Below the pieces are notes generated by a model. That model was given only the letters and a program-made list of their open reading frames with translations. It had not been told where the DNA came from and searched no databases. Both the position numbers and the translations under genes were made by a program. Below, in pieces: positions 9,380-17,775 of a stretch of DNA of 64,000 nucleotides. The DNA lies in assembly GCA_002709405.1 (NCBI GenBank), contig PAQV01000060.1, positions 1 through 64,000 of the forward strand, given 5' to 3'. Within the stretch, counting starts at the first letter, position 1; every line of letters starts with the position of its first letter. Source of the stretch: Paracoccaceae bacterium. GTDB taxonomy: Bacteria; Pseudomonadota; Alphaproteobacteria; Rhodobacterales; Rhodobacteraceae.

Positions 9380-11527
9380 ATGACCGGTCGCGACGGGCAG
9401 GACAGCGGGCGCGAGGGCTTTTCGGTTCCGCTCAAACCGGCCGTGCTGCTTGTGGTCATGGCCATGACCCTGCCGGTGCTGCTGGCCATCATCCAGATCA
9501 ACTATCGCTCGACCGATCGCGTGGTGCGCGACCATGCCATGAAGCTGGTCGAAACCTTCCGCGGCGAAACCATCGAGGACATCGACGCCGAGTTCCGCAA
9601 TTTCAACGCCCAGATCGCCTCGGCCGCGGAACTGGGCCGGCAGGAACCGGGGTTCTACGAGGACAACCGCGCGCTGCCCTACCTGTTCGAGCTGCTGCGC
9701 ACCAGCCGCACCGCCCTGAACGTCTACGTGGGCCTGGAAGACGGCAGTTTCCGGCAGGCCCGCCGGCTGCACGACCCAAGCCTGGCCATCCATGACGTGG
9801 TGCCCCCCGAGGGCGCCGAATACGCCTATCGCCTGCTAGAGCCGCAACCGGGCGTGCCGGTGCTGGACCGCTATGTTTTCCTGGACCCCGACCGCCAGCC
9901 GCTGGGCGAGGTCTCGGCCCAGAGCGGCTATGACCCCCGCCAGCGCGCCTGGTACCAGCAGGCCGTGGCCGCCGGCGAACCGATGATGACCGACCCCGAG
10001 GTCTTCTGGGCCTTCGGGCTGGTGGGCTTCACGGCGGCCGCGCCCTACATTGTCGACGGCACGCTCCGGGGGGTCGTGGCCATTGACGTCACGCTGGACA
10101 ATTTCTCGGATTACCTGGCCGACAACCTGCTAAGCCCCAACAGCGTCAGCTATCTTCTGGATCAGCGCGGCAACGTGCTGGCCGCCTCGGACCGGGTGAC
10201 GACCTACGGCAGCGCCAACGAGGTCGTCGACCTGCCGCACGTGACCGACGTGGGCGACCGGCTGGTGGCCCTGGCCTATGCCAACCGCCCGCAAACGACG
10301 AGCGACGAGGTGTTTTCCTACAGCCACGAGGGCCAGGATTACATCGTCGGCCTGTCGGGCTTTTCCGACGATTTCGGCAAGCCCTGGCGACTGATGGTGC
10401 TGACCCCGCTGGCCGATTTCACTCAGGATCTCAACCAGAACAACCGCCACATGGTCACCTTCGGCCTGGTCGCCGTGGCCGTGCAGATGATCATCATCTA
10501 TGCCGTGGCCAGCCTGGTTGCCTCTCCGCTGCACCGGCTGGCGGCCAAGGTGTCGCGCATCCAGGCCCTGACGCCCGGAGACGACCTGGCACCTGTGCGT
10601 TCCTCGGTGCGCGAGATCGCGGCCCTCAGCCGGGCCATCGAAACGCTGGATATCGCCGTTCAAGCCTTTGCCCGCTTCGTGCCCGTGGGTCTTGTGCGCC
10701 AGCTGCTGCAATCGGACCAGAAGCTTGCCATCGGCGGGCAGTCCAAGTTCCTGACGATCTTCTTTTCCGATATGGAGGGCTTTTCCGCCCTGGCCGAACG
10801 GGTGGCCTCGCGGGTGCTGCTGGAACGGATCTCGACCATGCTGGAACTGGTCTCGGGCCGGGTGCACCAGGAACGAGGCACCATCGACAAGTTCGTGGGT
10901 GACGGGGTGATGGCCTTCTGGGGGGCGCCGGCGCCGCTGGACGACCATGCCTGGCATGCCTGCGTGGCGGCCCTGCGCATCCAACGCGAACTGGACCGGC
11001 TGAACGACACCTGGCGGGGCGAGGACGCGCCCGAGATGCGGCTGAGGGTCGGCATCCATTCGGATTCGGTGCTGGTGGGCAATGTCGGCTCGCGCGAGCG
11101 GATGAGCTACACGGTGCTGGGAGACGGGGTGAACATCGCGGCCCGGCTGGAAAGCCTGAACAAGGAGTACGGCACGCTGATCTGCATCAGCCACGACACC
11201 TTCCGCGAGGCCGGGGACCGGCTGTGCGTGCGCCCGATCGACGAGGTCGCGGTGAAGGGCCGGCGGGCCCGGATCACGGTCTATGAACTGATGGGGGCCA
11301 TGGGGGCGGGCCACGAGGTCGAGGCCTCGGCCGAGGACGTGGCACTCGCCCGGGCCACCCGCGATGCCTTCGATGCGCTGGTGGCCGGGGACCGCGAGGC
11401 GGCCCTTGCGGGCTATCGCGCGGTGCTGGATCTGCGGCCCGACGATCGGGTGGCGGCCGTGCACGTGGACCGGCTGACGGGCCAGGCCGTCCCGCGGATT
11501 GCCGAGGTCATCCATGACGAAAGCTGA
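9380..11527 (+). CDS. Membrane-bound class III adenylate/guanylate cyclase with periplasmic sensor
   Basis: A 715-residue signalling enzyme that makes a cyclic nucleotide. One membrane helix at about 17-41, a periplasmic region of about 320 residues (Cache-like, inferred from layout), a second helix at about 364-384, a HAMP-like linker, then a class III cyclase domain from about 455. Metal aspartates are visible in FFSDMEGFS and KFVGDGVMAFWG, and the adenine/ribose region in YTVLGDGVNIAARLESL. The ATG at 9380 has GGGACGG upstream. A C-terminal extension follows the cyclase domain. It overlaps the methyltransferase gene by 14 bases, heading a four-gene operon with transporter-like proteins. 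Confidence 0.88.
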   Translation: MTGRDGQDSGREGFSVPLKPAVLLVVMAMTLPVLLAIIQINYRSTDRVVRDHAMKLVETFRGETIEDIDAEFRNFNAQIASAAELGRQEPGFYEDNRALPYLFELLRTSRTALNVYVGLEDGSFRQARRLHDPSLAIHDVVPPEGAEYAYRLLEPQPGVPVLDRYVFLDPDRQPLGEVSAQSGYDPRQRAWYQQAVAAGEPMMTDPEVFWAFGLVGFTAAAPYIVDGTLRGVVAIDVTLDNFSDYLADNLLSPNSVSYLLDQRGNVLAASDRVTTYGSANEVVDLPHVTDVGDRLVALAYANRPQTTSDEVFSYSHEGQDYIVGLSGFSDDFGKPWRLMVLTPLADFTQDLNQNNRHMVTFGLVAVAVQMIIIYAVASLVASPLHRLAAKVSRIQALTPGDDLAPVRSSVREIAALSRAIETLDIAVQAFARFVPVGLVRQLLQSDQKLAIGGQSKFLTIFFSDMEGFSALAERVASRVLLERISTMLELVSGRVHQERGTIDKFVGDGVMAFWGAPAPLDDHAWHACVAALRIQRELDRLNDTWRGEDAPEMRLRVGIHSDSVLVGNVGSRERMSYTVLGDGVNIAARLESLNKEYGTLICISHDTFREAGDRLCVRPIDEVAVKGRRARITVYELMGAMGAGHEVEASAEDVALARATRDAFDALVAGDREAALAGYRAVLDLRPDDRVAAVHVDRLTGQAVPRIAEVIHDES

Positions 11528-12200
11528 TGCTTTTGCCTTCCGCCCCAGCGCCTACACCGCCCTGGTCCTGCGCCAGGTCCTGGCCCATGGCCCGCGCATC
11601 GCGGGGGGGCGGGTGCTGGACATCGGCTGCGGCAGCGGCGTGTTGCTGGCGGCGGCGGCGGACATGGGGGCAGGGGCCTTGTGCGGGGTCGATATCGAAC
11701 CGGCCGCCGTTCAGGAAACCGCCCGCCTGCTGGGTGCGCTGACCACGGCCGCCAGGGTCGAGGCGCTGCACGGCAGCCTTTATGCGCCGGTGGCAGGCCG
11801 GCACTTCGACGTGATCCTGGCCAACCTTCCGCATTTCCCGATGGATCACGCGGCGATCGACGCGCGCCTGTCCAGCTGGAGCGACGGAGGCGACAGCGGC
11901 CGCAGGCTGCTGGACCCGGTGCTGGCCGGGCTGGGCGCGCATCTTGCGCCGGGCGGGCTGGCCATCGTCGCCCACAACGCCTTTGTCGGGCTGGAGGCCA
12001 CGCAGGATATCGCTTCCGCCCAAGGACTGACGGCCCGGGTGATTGACGCCATGACGGTGCCCATCGCCCCTGAAAAGCTGGGCCACATGACGGTCGAGGT
12101 GCTGGACCGCGAAATGGGCCGCTCCCTGCATCGCCACGGGGGCCACGTCTTTGCCGAGGTGCTGGCCCTGGCCATCGAACACGCCGGAGACGGGACGTGA
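11514..12200 (+). CDS. SAM-dependent methyltransferase (HemK/PrmB-like fold)
   Basis: A 228-residue class I methyltransferase. The SAM-binding motif VLDIGCGSGVLLAAA is at about 31-45, with an acidic residue in CGVDIEPAA. The catalytic-motif position reads NLPHFP, a variant of the NPPY found in HemK-type N5-glutamine methyltransferases. The target is unknown. It starts inside the cyclase gene and ends in a GTGA overlap with the fused binding-protein/permease gene, so co-translation is likely. It could modify the cyclase or a transporter protein, but that is speculation. Confidence 0.75.
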   Translation: MTKADAFAFRPSAYTALVLRQVLAHGPRIAGGRVLDIGCGSGVLLAAAADMGAGALCGVDIEPAAVQETARLLGALTTAARVEALHGSLYAPVAGRHFDVILANLPHFPMDHAAIDARLSSWSDGGDSGRRLLDPVLAGLGAHLAPGGLAIVAHNAFVGLEATQDIASAQGLTARVIDAMTVPIAPEKLGHMTVEVLDREMGRSLHRHGGHVFAEVLALAIEHAGDGT

Positions 12201-13846
12201 TCGGGCGCGCCCTGGCCGGTTTGGTGCTCGGCGCGCTGGCTTGGCTGGCGGCCGGCCTGGCGGCGGTGGCGGAACCACCGGATACCGCCCTGCGCACCCT
12301 GCTGGAGGACACACGCGCGGCTCTGCCGGGCGCCTGCGATGCCCCGGATGTCCCGGCCCTGACACGGGTGCTGTGCACGGGCACACTGCGGGTTGGGGTG
12401 CGCGACAGCTATCCTCTGTTTGCCACGCAGCTGGGCGAAGAGCGCTACGGATATGACATCGAGGTGGCCCGGGCCATTGCCGCCCGGCTGGGCGTGCAGC
12501 CTGAATGGGTGCCGGTCAAACCCGCCACGCGGATCTCTACCCTGGCCGAGGGCGGGGCGGACGTGGTCATTGCCACCATGGGCCACAACACCCGCCGCGA
12601 TGCCGAGGCGCGGTTCATCCGGCCGCATTACTACCGGTCGGAAACCATCCTTGTCGGGCCGCGCGACCTGGCGGTCCAGGATTGGGACGACGTGTTCAAC
12701 CGGACCGTCTGCACGACCATCGGCAATTACGCCAACGCCCATATCGTGTCCCGGGACGTGCGGGTCATGCTGTTCGATGCGGCCGGACGCCTGCCGGACG
12801 CGCTGCGCGACGGGACCTGCCGGCTGGCCTCGCATGATGACAGCTTCTTTGCCTCGTACTTCGCCGATCCCGATTTCGCCGCCCGCTTCGACCGCAAGTT
12901 CGGCTTTGACCCGGTGCCCTGGGGCATGGCCGTGGCTCAGGACAGCGCAGACCTGGGCCGCGCCCTGGAACTGGTCAGCCAGGTCATGCACCGCGACGGG
13001 GCGTTCCTGGACATCGCCCGGGCCGAAGGCATCTTTACCGCCTTCCTCGAGGACCAGCAGGCCCTGTGGAACAGCCCGGCCTGCGCCGATGCGGCGGCCC
13101 TTGAGGCCGGCTGCCTGATCCCGGCCCTGGACGCGGTGCCTCCGCCCACGGTCTTTGCGCCCCAGGTCGAACAGGCGCTGGCCTGGACGGAACGCAACAT
13201 TGGCCTGTCGCCCAACCTGCCGATGCTGATGACCCAGCCCGCCTGGAGGCTGTTCGTCGACGGCATGATCAACTCGCTGGTGCTGGTCGCGGGAGCGCTG
13301 GCCGCCACGCTGATCTGTGCGCTGGTGGTGGGCTATGTCTCGGCGCTGCCCTACCGGCTGACGCGGATGCTGTCCTGGCTGCTGGTCGTCACGCTGCAAT
13401 CCTCGCCGGTGCTGCTGACGCTGGTCGTCGTCACGGCCATCGCGCATGCCATGTTCACCTATTCCTCGGCCGTGGCCCTGGGCGCGGCCATCGTGGCCCT
13501 GGGCCTGATGAACGGGTGCAACGCGGGCCAGGCCATCGGCGAGGCCGCCGCCAGCTTGCGCCGCGAAAAGGGCCTTGACCGGGGCCTGTCCCTGCCACTT
13601 TACCGCGCGGCGGTGGCCCGCTCGATCACCCAGCTGCTGTCCTTCCTGGTCAACGCGGCCAAGGGCACCCCCGTGGCCAGCTTCACCGGCGCGCCGGAAC
13701 TGCTGGCCGCCCTGACCGACATCACCTCGTTCGCGGCCGGACGGGTGACGACCTACACCATCGTGCTGCTGTTCTACATGGGCGTGGTCACGCTGGTCGT
13801 CTGGGGCTGCAACCGGGTGCGCGCCCGGATCGAGCGTGCGTCATGA
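12197..13846 (+). CDS. Fused amino-acid-type solute-binding domain and ABC permease
   Basis: A 549-residue fusion. A signal-anchor (about 5-25) precedes a family-3 solute-binding domain (about 50-300; LRVGVRDSYPLF, YGYDIEVARAIAARLGV). A HisM/GlnP-like permease domain follows (about 350-545; helices near FVDGMINSLVLVAGALAAT and LSWLLVVTLQSSPVLLTLVV). The EAA loop reads EAA-AS-L then a SLP end, so the family's conserved Gly is Leu. Start is GTG in a GTGA overlap; the stop overlaps the next permease (ATGA). No ATP-binding subunit is encoded in this operon, which is odd for an importer. Confidence 0.8.
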   Translation: MIGRALAGLVLGALAWLAAGLAAVAEPPDTALRTLLEDTRAALPGACDAPDVPALTRVLCTGTLRVGVRDSYPLFATQLGEERYGYDIEVARAIAARLGVQPEWVPVKPATRISTLAEGGADVVIATMGHNTRRDAEARFIRPHYYRSETILVGPRDLAVQDWDDVFNRTVCTTIGNYANAHIVSRDVRVMLFDAAGRLPDALRDGTCRLASHDDSFFASYFADPDFAARFDRKFGFDPVPWGMAVAQDSADLGRALELVSQVMHRDGAFLDIARAEGIFTAFLEDQQALWNSPACADAAALEAGCLIPALDAVPPPTVFAPQVEQALAWTERNIGLSPNLPMLMTQPAWRLFVDGMINSLVLVAGALAATLICALVVGYVSALPYRLTRMLSWLLVVTLQSSPVLLTLVVVTAIAHAMFTYSSAVALGAAIVALGLMNGCNAGQAIGEAAASLRREKGLDRGLSLPLYRAAVARSITQLLSFLVNAAKGTPVASFTGAPELLAALTDITSFAAGRVTTYTIVLLFYMGVVTLVVWGCNRVRARIERAS

Positions 13847-14484
13847 CCACCCTGGCCGAGCTTCTGTCGTCTGATTACCCTCGCGACCTGGCCCGGGCCA
13901 TGGTCGTCAACTTCCGCATCGCCGGGCTGTCCCTGGCCATGGGCCTGGCCCTGGGGCTGCCGTTGGCCTTTGCCATCGCCTCGGGCCGGGTGGGTCGCCG
14001 GATCGCTGCCCCGCTGATGGCGGTGATGCGCGCGGCGCCGACCTTCGTGGTGATGTTCTTCCTGCTCAACGTCGTGCCGCAGGACTTCATGATCGGCCCG
14101 TTCTACATCGCCCCGTCCGGTGCGATGATCGTGGCCCTGTCGCTGGTGCCCTACGCGGCCTCTTACGTTGCCGACAATGGCGCCGACGCGCTGATCAGCC
14201 TGCGCCGGGGCGCGCCCGAAGGGGCCTTGCTGTTCCTGCCCAACATCGTGCGGGCCTTCCTGGTGCTGGTCATGTCCTCCAGCACCGGCGCGGCCATCGG
14301 GGTCAACGAAGGGGTGGCCGTGGTCCTGCGCGAAGCCGACCGCTGGGCCGACCTGGGCGACAAGATGGTCGTCTTTGCCATCGGCGTGGCGGCCTTCGGC
14401 GTGATCTTCCAGGCGGGCTTTGCCCTGATGCGCCCGGCAGTGGCCTGGCTGGGCCGCCGCCACGGGGCGGGCGCCCGCAACTGA
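13843..14484 (+). CDS. Amino-acid-type ABC permease (second permease of ATPase-less operon)
   Basis: A 213-residue membrane protein with about five hydrophobic segments, resembling HisQ/HisM-type permeases (VMRAAPTFVVMFFLLN, then LIVALSLVPYAASY-like core). In its EAA loop the first three positions read DAL and the conserved Gly is again Leu (ISLRRGAPEGALLFLP). It is coupled by ATGA to the fusion gene and is the last gene of the operon. It probably forms a heterodimer with the fused permease. Whether it is energised by an ATPase encoded elsewhere or works as a sensor is open. Confidence 0.75.
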   Translation: MTTLAELLSSDYPRDLARAMVVNFRIAGLSLAMGLALGLPLAFAIASGRVGRRIAAPLMAVMRAAPTFVVMFFLLNVVPQDFMIGPFYIAPSGAMIVALSLVPYAASYVADNGADALISLRRGAPEGALLFLPNIVRAFLVLVMSSSTGAAIGVNEGVAVVLREADRWADLGDKMVVFAIGVAAFGVIFQAGFALMRPAVAWLGRRHGAGARN

Positions 14485-14602
14485 CCGGCGTCCAGACCAA
14501 CGGCATTTGTCTCACATTCTTTGAACCGTTCCGCCGGCTGCGGCGACTGAGGAACAGTGGCGCGATCAAGGTGCCGCGTTTATCAGTTACGGAGATTTTG
14601 AG

Positions 14603-16207
14603 ATGGCAATTGAGAACATCGCATTTGGCGGCAACGCCACCGACGACAACGACCTGATCCTGGGCCGCAGCGGGGCGGACATTCGCGACGGCCTGGCCGG
14701 AGAAGACCTGATCCTGGGCCTGGGCGGAGACGACCTGCTGAACGGCGGCGACGACGATGACGAGCTGCACGGCGGCGCGGGCAACGACACCCTGGTCGGC
14801 GACCGGGGCAACGACATCATGAACGGTGGCGACGGCGACGACCGGATGATCTGGAACAACGGCGACGGGTCCGACGTCATGGAAGGCGGCGCGGGTATCG
14901 ACACCGCCGAGGTCAACGGCTCGGACGGCGGCGACGACGTGTTTGTCATCTCTGCCGGGGCCGACGGCCGGGTCGATTTCGCCCGTACGAACTTTGGCCA
15001 GTTCACCCTGGATATCGGCACCACCGAGGTGCTGGAAGTCAACGGCGGCGGTGGCAACGACGTGATCACCGGGTCCGAAGGGCTCGACGGGCTGATCCAG
15101 CTTAAGCTGTCGGGCAACGCGGGCAATGACATCATCACCGGCGGCGACGGCGACGATTTCCTGTCGGGCGGCCAGGACAACGACGTGCTGATCGGGGCCA
15201 AGGGCAACGACGTCATGGAAGGCAATGCCGGGTCGGACCGAATGATCTGGAACAACGGAGACGGCTCGGACGTCATGGAAGGCGGGGCCGGGGTCGACAC
15301 CGCCGAGGTCAACGGATCGTCATCCAACGGCGACGTCTTCGAGATCTCGGTCGGCGCGGATGGCCGGGTCGATTTCGCCCGCACCAACTTTGGCCAGTTC
15401 ACCCTGGACATCGGCACCACCGAGGTGCTGGAGGTCAACGGCGGCGGCGGCGATGACGTGATCACCGGGTCCGAAGGCCTGGATGGCGTGATCGAGCTGA
15501 AACTGTCGGGCAACGAAGGCAACGACGTGATCGTCGGCGGTGACGGCGACGACACGCTGTCGGGCGGCAAGGGCGACGACGTGCTGGTCGGCTTCAAGGG
15601 CGCCGACATCATGCAGGGCAATGGCGGCAACGACCGGATGATCTGGAACAACGGCGACGGCTCGGACGCGATGGACGGCGGCGTGGGCACCGACACGGCG
15701 GTGGTCAACGGATCCGACAGCGGCGACGATGTCTTTGAACTGACCGCCGACGGGGCCGATTTCGACTTTGCCCGCACCAACTTTGGCCAGTTCACCATCG
15801 ACATCAGCAATTCCGAGATCATCGAGCTGAACGGCGGCGGCGGCAACGACACCATCATCGCGGCCGAGGACCTGGCCACCACGGCCGTCCTGCACCTGAA
15901 CGGGGGCGACGGCGACGACACCATCACCGGGGGCAACACCGACGACCTGATCGACGGGGGCGCGGACAACGACGTGCTGACCGGCGGGTCGGGGGCGGAT
16001 GTCTTCGTGTTCAACGGCGGCGACGACGTGATCACCGACTTTGAACAGGGGATCGACGTGGTGGCCCTGGACCTCGCGGCCGAGGTCGACCTGGCCACGG
16101 ACCTGGCCCAGGTCGGCGACGACGTGGTGCTGGTTGTGGGCGATGACAGCCTGACCTTCCTCGACCAGCAGCTGAGCGACTTTTCCGACAGCGATTTCGG
16201 TCTCTGA
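14603..16207 (+). CDS. RTX-type calcium-binding repeat protein
   Basis: A 534-residue acidic protein dominated by glycine-aspartate nonapeptide repeats (GGDDLLNGGD, GGAGNDTLVGD, GGNTDDLIDGG). These bind calcium and form beta-rolls after secretion. It has no N-terminal signal peptide and ends in a hydrophobic/acidic tail (DLAQVGDDVVLVVGDDSLTFL), as in type I secretion substrates. Three large internal repeats of about 132 residues are visible. GGAG lies just upstream of the ATG. No type I exporter genes are in the window. Function is unknown: adhesin, matrix protein or S-layer-like protein are possible. Confidence 0.85.
   Translation: MAIENIAFGGNATDDNDLILGRSGADIRDGLAGEDLILGLGGDDLLNGGDDDDELHGGAGNDTLVGDRGNDIMNGGDGDDRMIWNNGDGSDVMEGGAGIDTAEVNGSDGGDDVFVISAGADGRVDFARTNFGQFTLDIGTTEVLEVNGGGGNDVITGSEGLDGLIQLKLSGNAGNDIITGGDGDDFLSGGQDNDVLIGAKGNDVMEGNAGSDRMIWNNGDGSDVMEGGAGVDTAEVNGSSSNGDVFEISVGADGRVDFARTNFGQFTLDIGTTEVLEVNGGGGDDVITGSEGLDGVIELKLSGNEGNDVIVGGDGDDTLSGGKGDDVLVGFKGADIMQGNGGNDRMIWNNGDGSDAMDGGVGTDTAVVNGSDSGDDVFELTADGADFDFARTNFGQFTIDISNSEIIELNGGGGNDTIIAAEDLATTAVLHLNGGDGDDTITGGNTDDLIDGGADNDVLTGGSGADVFVFNGGDDVITDFEQGIDVVALDLAAEVDLATDLAQVGDDVVLVVGDDSLTFLDQQLSDFSDSDFGL
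14841..16028 (+). repeat. Three 396-bp in-frame tandem repeats within the RTX gene
   Basis: The block starting ACCGGATGATCTGGAACAAC (one base change in copy two) occurs at 14841, 15237 and 15633, exactly 396 bases apart. A second block (FARTNFGQFT) recurs with the same period in copies 1-2 and three bases shorter before copy 3. Copies 1 and 2 are closest; copy 3 is diverged. This indicates growth of the gene by duplication of a 132-residue unit. Confidence 0.88.
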
Positions 16208-16214
16208 CCGGTCG

Positions 16215-16275
16215 AACGGCCCCTTTTCGCCTCAACAGGGGTCGTTCTTGCCCCGCCGGCCCCGTGCCGGCGGGG
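16215..16275 (+). terminator. Two adjacent hairpins after the RTX gene
   Basis: A 9-bp stem with one G-T pair (16215-16223 with 16238-16246, followed by CTTG) and a perfect 10-bp GC-rich stem (16251-16260 with 16266-16275, followed by TTC). Both lie within 70 bases of the RTX stop. They are probable transcription terminators separating it from the sigma-factor gene. Confidence 0.6.
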
Positions 16276-16312
16276 TTCAGCTTGTGGCAGGGCCGGCTTC
16301 CGGCCTATGCAA

Positions 16313-16323
16313 CGGTTAACGGA
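16313..16323 (+). promoter_or_regulatory. Motif CGGTTAACGGA upstream of the ECF sigma gene
   Basis: An 11-base motif about 25 bases before the sigma-factor start. The same 11 bases occur on the minus strand upstream of the S8 protease gene at 19048-19058. It may be a shared operator or promoter element of this locus. Its position is too close to the start to be a normal -35 for this gene unless the start is further downstream. Confidence 0.35.
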
Positions 16324-16347
16324 ACACTCGACCCGTGGGAGGACCCG

Positions 16348-16890
16348 GTGCAGGACACCGAATTGCTGGCCCTGATTGGCCAGGGCGACAGGCGCGCGAT
16401 GAAGGCGTTCTACGAACGTCACCAGGCCGGGCTATACCGGTTCATCAAGCTCAAGCTGGGGGATGCATTCGAAGCCGCCGACGTGATGCAAGAGGCCTTC
16501 CTGGAGGTCTGGAAGGCGGCGGGCCGGTTCAAGGGGCAGTCCTCGGTCAAGACGTGGCTTTACGGCATTGCCCGGAACAAGGCGGTGGACCGGGTGCGCA
16601 AGGCCCAGCGGACGACGCTCAGGGACAACCCGGACGAAACGCTGGCCGATGACAGTCCCTCGGCCCAGGCGGTGATGGAGGCCTCCGCCGATGCCGAACG
16701 GCTGCGCGATTGCATGGGCAAGCTGCCGGCGGTGCAGCTGAGCGCGATCCGGCTGGCGTTTTTCGACGACATGTCCTACCCGCAGGCGGCCGAGGTCGAA
16801 GGGGTGCCCGTGGGCACCATCAAGACGCGGATCCACCATGCAAAGAAACTGTTGATGCATTGCCTGACACGGGGCGTGGCGGCGGCCTGA
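16348..16890 (+). CDS. ECF-family RNA polymerase sigma factor
   Basis: A 180-residue sigma-70 family factor with only regions 2 and 4. Region 2 spans about 20-85 (DVMQEAFLEVWK, then SVKTWLYGIARNKAVDRVRK) and region 4 about 120-170 (SYPQAAEVEGVPVGTIKTRIHHAKKLL, a helix-turn-helix). The GTG start at 16348 has GGGAGGA eight bases upstream; an earlier ATG would put the N-terminus inside the RTX terminator. An anti-sigma gene lies convergently 37 bases downstream. Likely targets are in this locus. Confidence 0.88.
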   Translation: MQDTELLALIGQGDRRAMKAFYERHQAGLYRFIKLKLGDAFEAADVMQEAFLEVWKAAGRFKGQSSVKTWLYGIARNKAVDRVRKAQRTTLRDNPDETLADDSPSAQAVMEASADAERLRDCMGKLPAVQLSAIRLAFFDDMSYPQAAEVEGVPVGTIKTRIHHAKKLLMHCLTRGVAAA

Positions 16891-16927
16891 ACGCGGCCGC
16901 GCCATTGGTCTGCATCTCGCGCGTGTG

Positions 16928-17557
16928 TCAGTTCGACTGGACGTGATCCACCAGGTCCGAGGCCGCATAGGCCTCGGCCGAGCCATCCCGCGCCGCCGCG
17001 CTGTCAAAGGCGATCTGCCAGAGCCCAAGCGCGCTTGGCCCGTCGATGACCCGCCCGCCGGTGTCGGTCAGAAGCGCCTGGATCTGGGCCATGCTGGCGT
17101 TGGCCGCAAAGCCCACGGTCACGGTGAACTCTGCGCCGGCCGGGCCGCTGGCGGTGCCATAACCCGGCTCGGTCCCGGTCATCAGGGGCAGGGCCACGAA
17201 TTGCCAGCTGACCACGGCGGCCACGGCAGCAGCAGCGGCCACGGCCAGCAGGGGTGCCCGGCGCGGGGCCGGTTGCGCCATGGGCTGAGACGCAGGCGCA
17301 GACACCGGATCGGCCGAAGTCTTGTCGGCGGCGTCCATCGCCCGTTCCAGCCGTCTCCAGCCCAGCTCGCCCGGGGGCATGTCGCTGTCGTCCTCAGCCA
17401 GGCTGCGCCGCATGCCTTGCATCAAGGCGATATCGGCCGCCAGCGCGGGATCCTGCGCGGCGGCGGTTTCAATGGCGGTTTCGGCGTCGGCGGATAGCCG
17501 GCCGGACACGTAGTCCAGCAGCTGATCGTCGCCTGGCTGTTGCCCGTTCGTGGCCAT
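16928..17557 (-). CDS. Membrane-anchored anti-sigma factor
   Basis: A 209-residue protein with an N-terminal cytoplasmic part (about 1-95; DQLLDYVSGRLS is typical of anti-sigma N-termini), one membrane helix at about 101-121 and a periplasmic domain of about 85 residues. I see no HxxxCxxC zinc motif, so it is not a ZAS-type. It would sequester the neighbouring ECF factor until a periplasmic signal, perhaps proteolysis, releases it. Transcription is convergent with the sigma gene and in the same direction as the upstream S8 protease. An AAAAGGAGG ribosome-binding site precedes the ATG. Confidence 0.8.
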   Translation of the reverse strand: MATNGQQPGDDQLLDYVSGRLSADAETAIETAAAQDPALAADIALMQGMRRSLAEDDSDMPPGELGWRRLERAMDAADKTSADPVSAPASQPMAQPAPRRAPLLAVAAAAAVAAVVSWQFVALPLMTGTEPGYGTASGPAGAEFTVTVGFAANASMAQIQALLTDTGGRVIDGPSALGLWQIAFDSAAARDGSAEAYAASDLVDHVQSN

Positions 17558-17660
17558 GGATACGGCCTCCTTTTCGCAACGTGAACCGTATCATCCTTGC
17601 CGGGTCACGCCTATGGGTCGGATCACAGGGCCAAACGGTTCAAAATTCAACCCGGCCCGG

Positions 17661-17760
17661 CAGGTGCGCTGGCCTGTCGTAACGTCAGGTGCGCCGGTCT
17701 GTCGTGATGTCAGGTGCGCCGGTCTGTCGTGACGTCAGGTGCGCTGGTCTGTCGTGATGT
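17661..17760. repeat. Four tandem copies of a 25-bp repeat
   Basis: Four head-to-tail 25-base units at 17661, 17686, 17711 and 17736, each starting CAGGTGCGC and differing at only a few positions. They fill much of the 218-base gap between the protease stop and the anti-sigma start. There are no spacers, so this is not a CRISPR. They could be binding sites or a variable-number repeat. Confidence 0.9.
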
Positions 17761-17775
17761 CCGTAGCATCCCGGT

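Noticed and set aside
16264-16347. Upstream ATG start for the ECF sigma factor
   Set aside because: It would lie within the RTX terminator hairpin and lacks a ribosome site; the GTG at 16348 has GGGAGGA at good spacing.
17661-17760. CRISPR-like repeat array
   Set aside because: The four 25-base units are directly adjacent with no spacers, and no cas genes are near.
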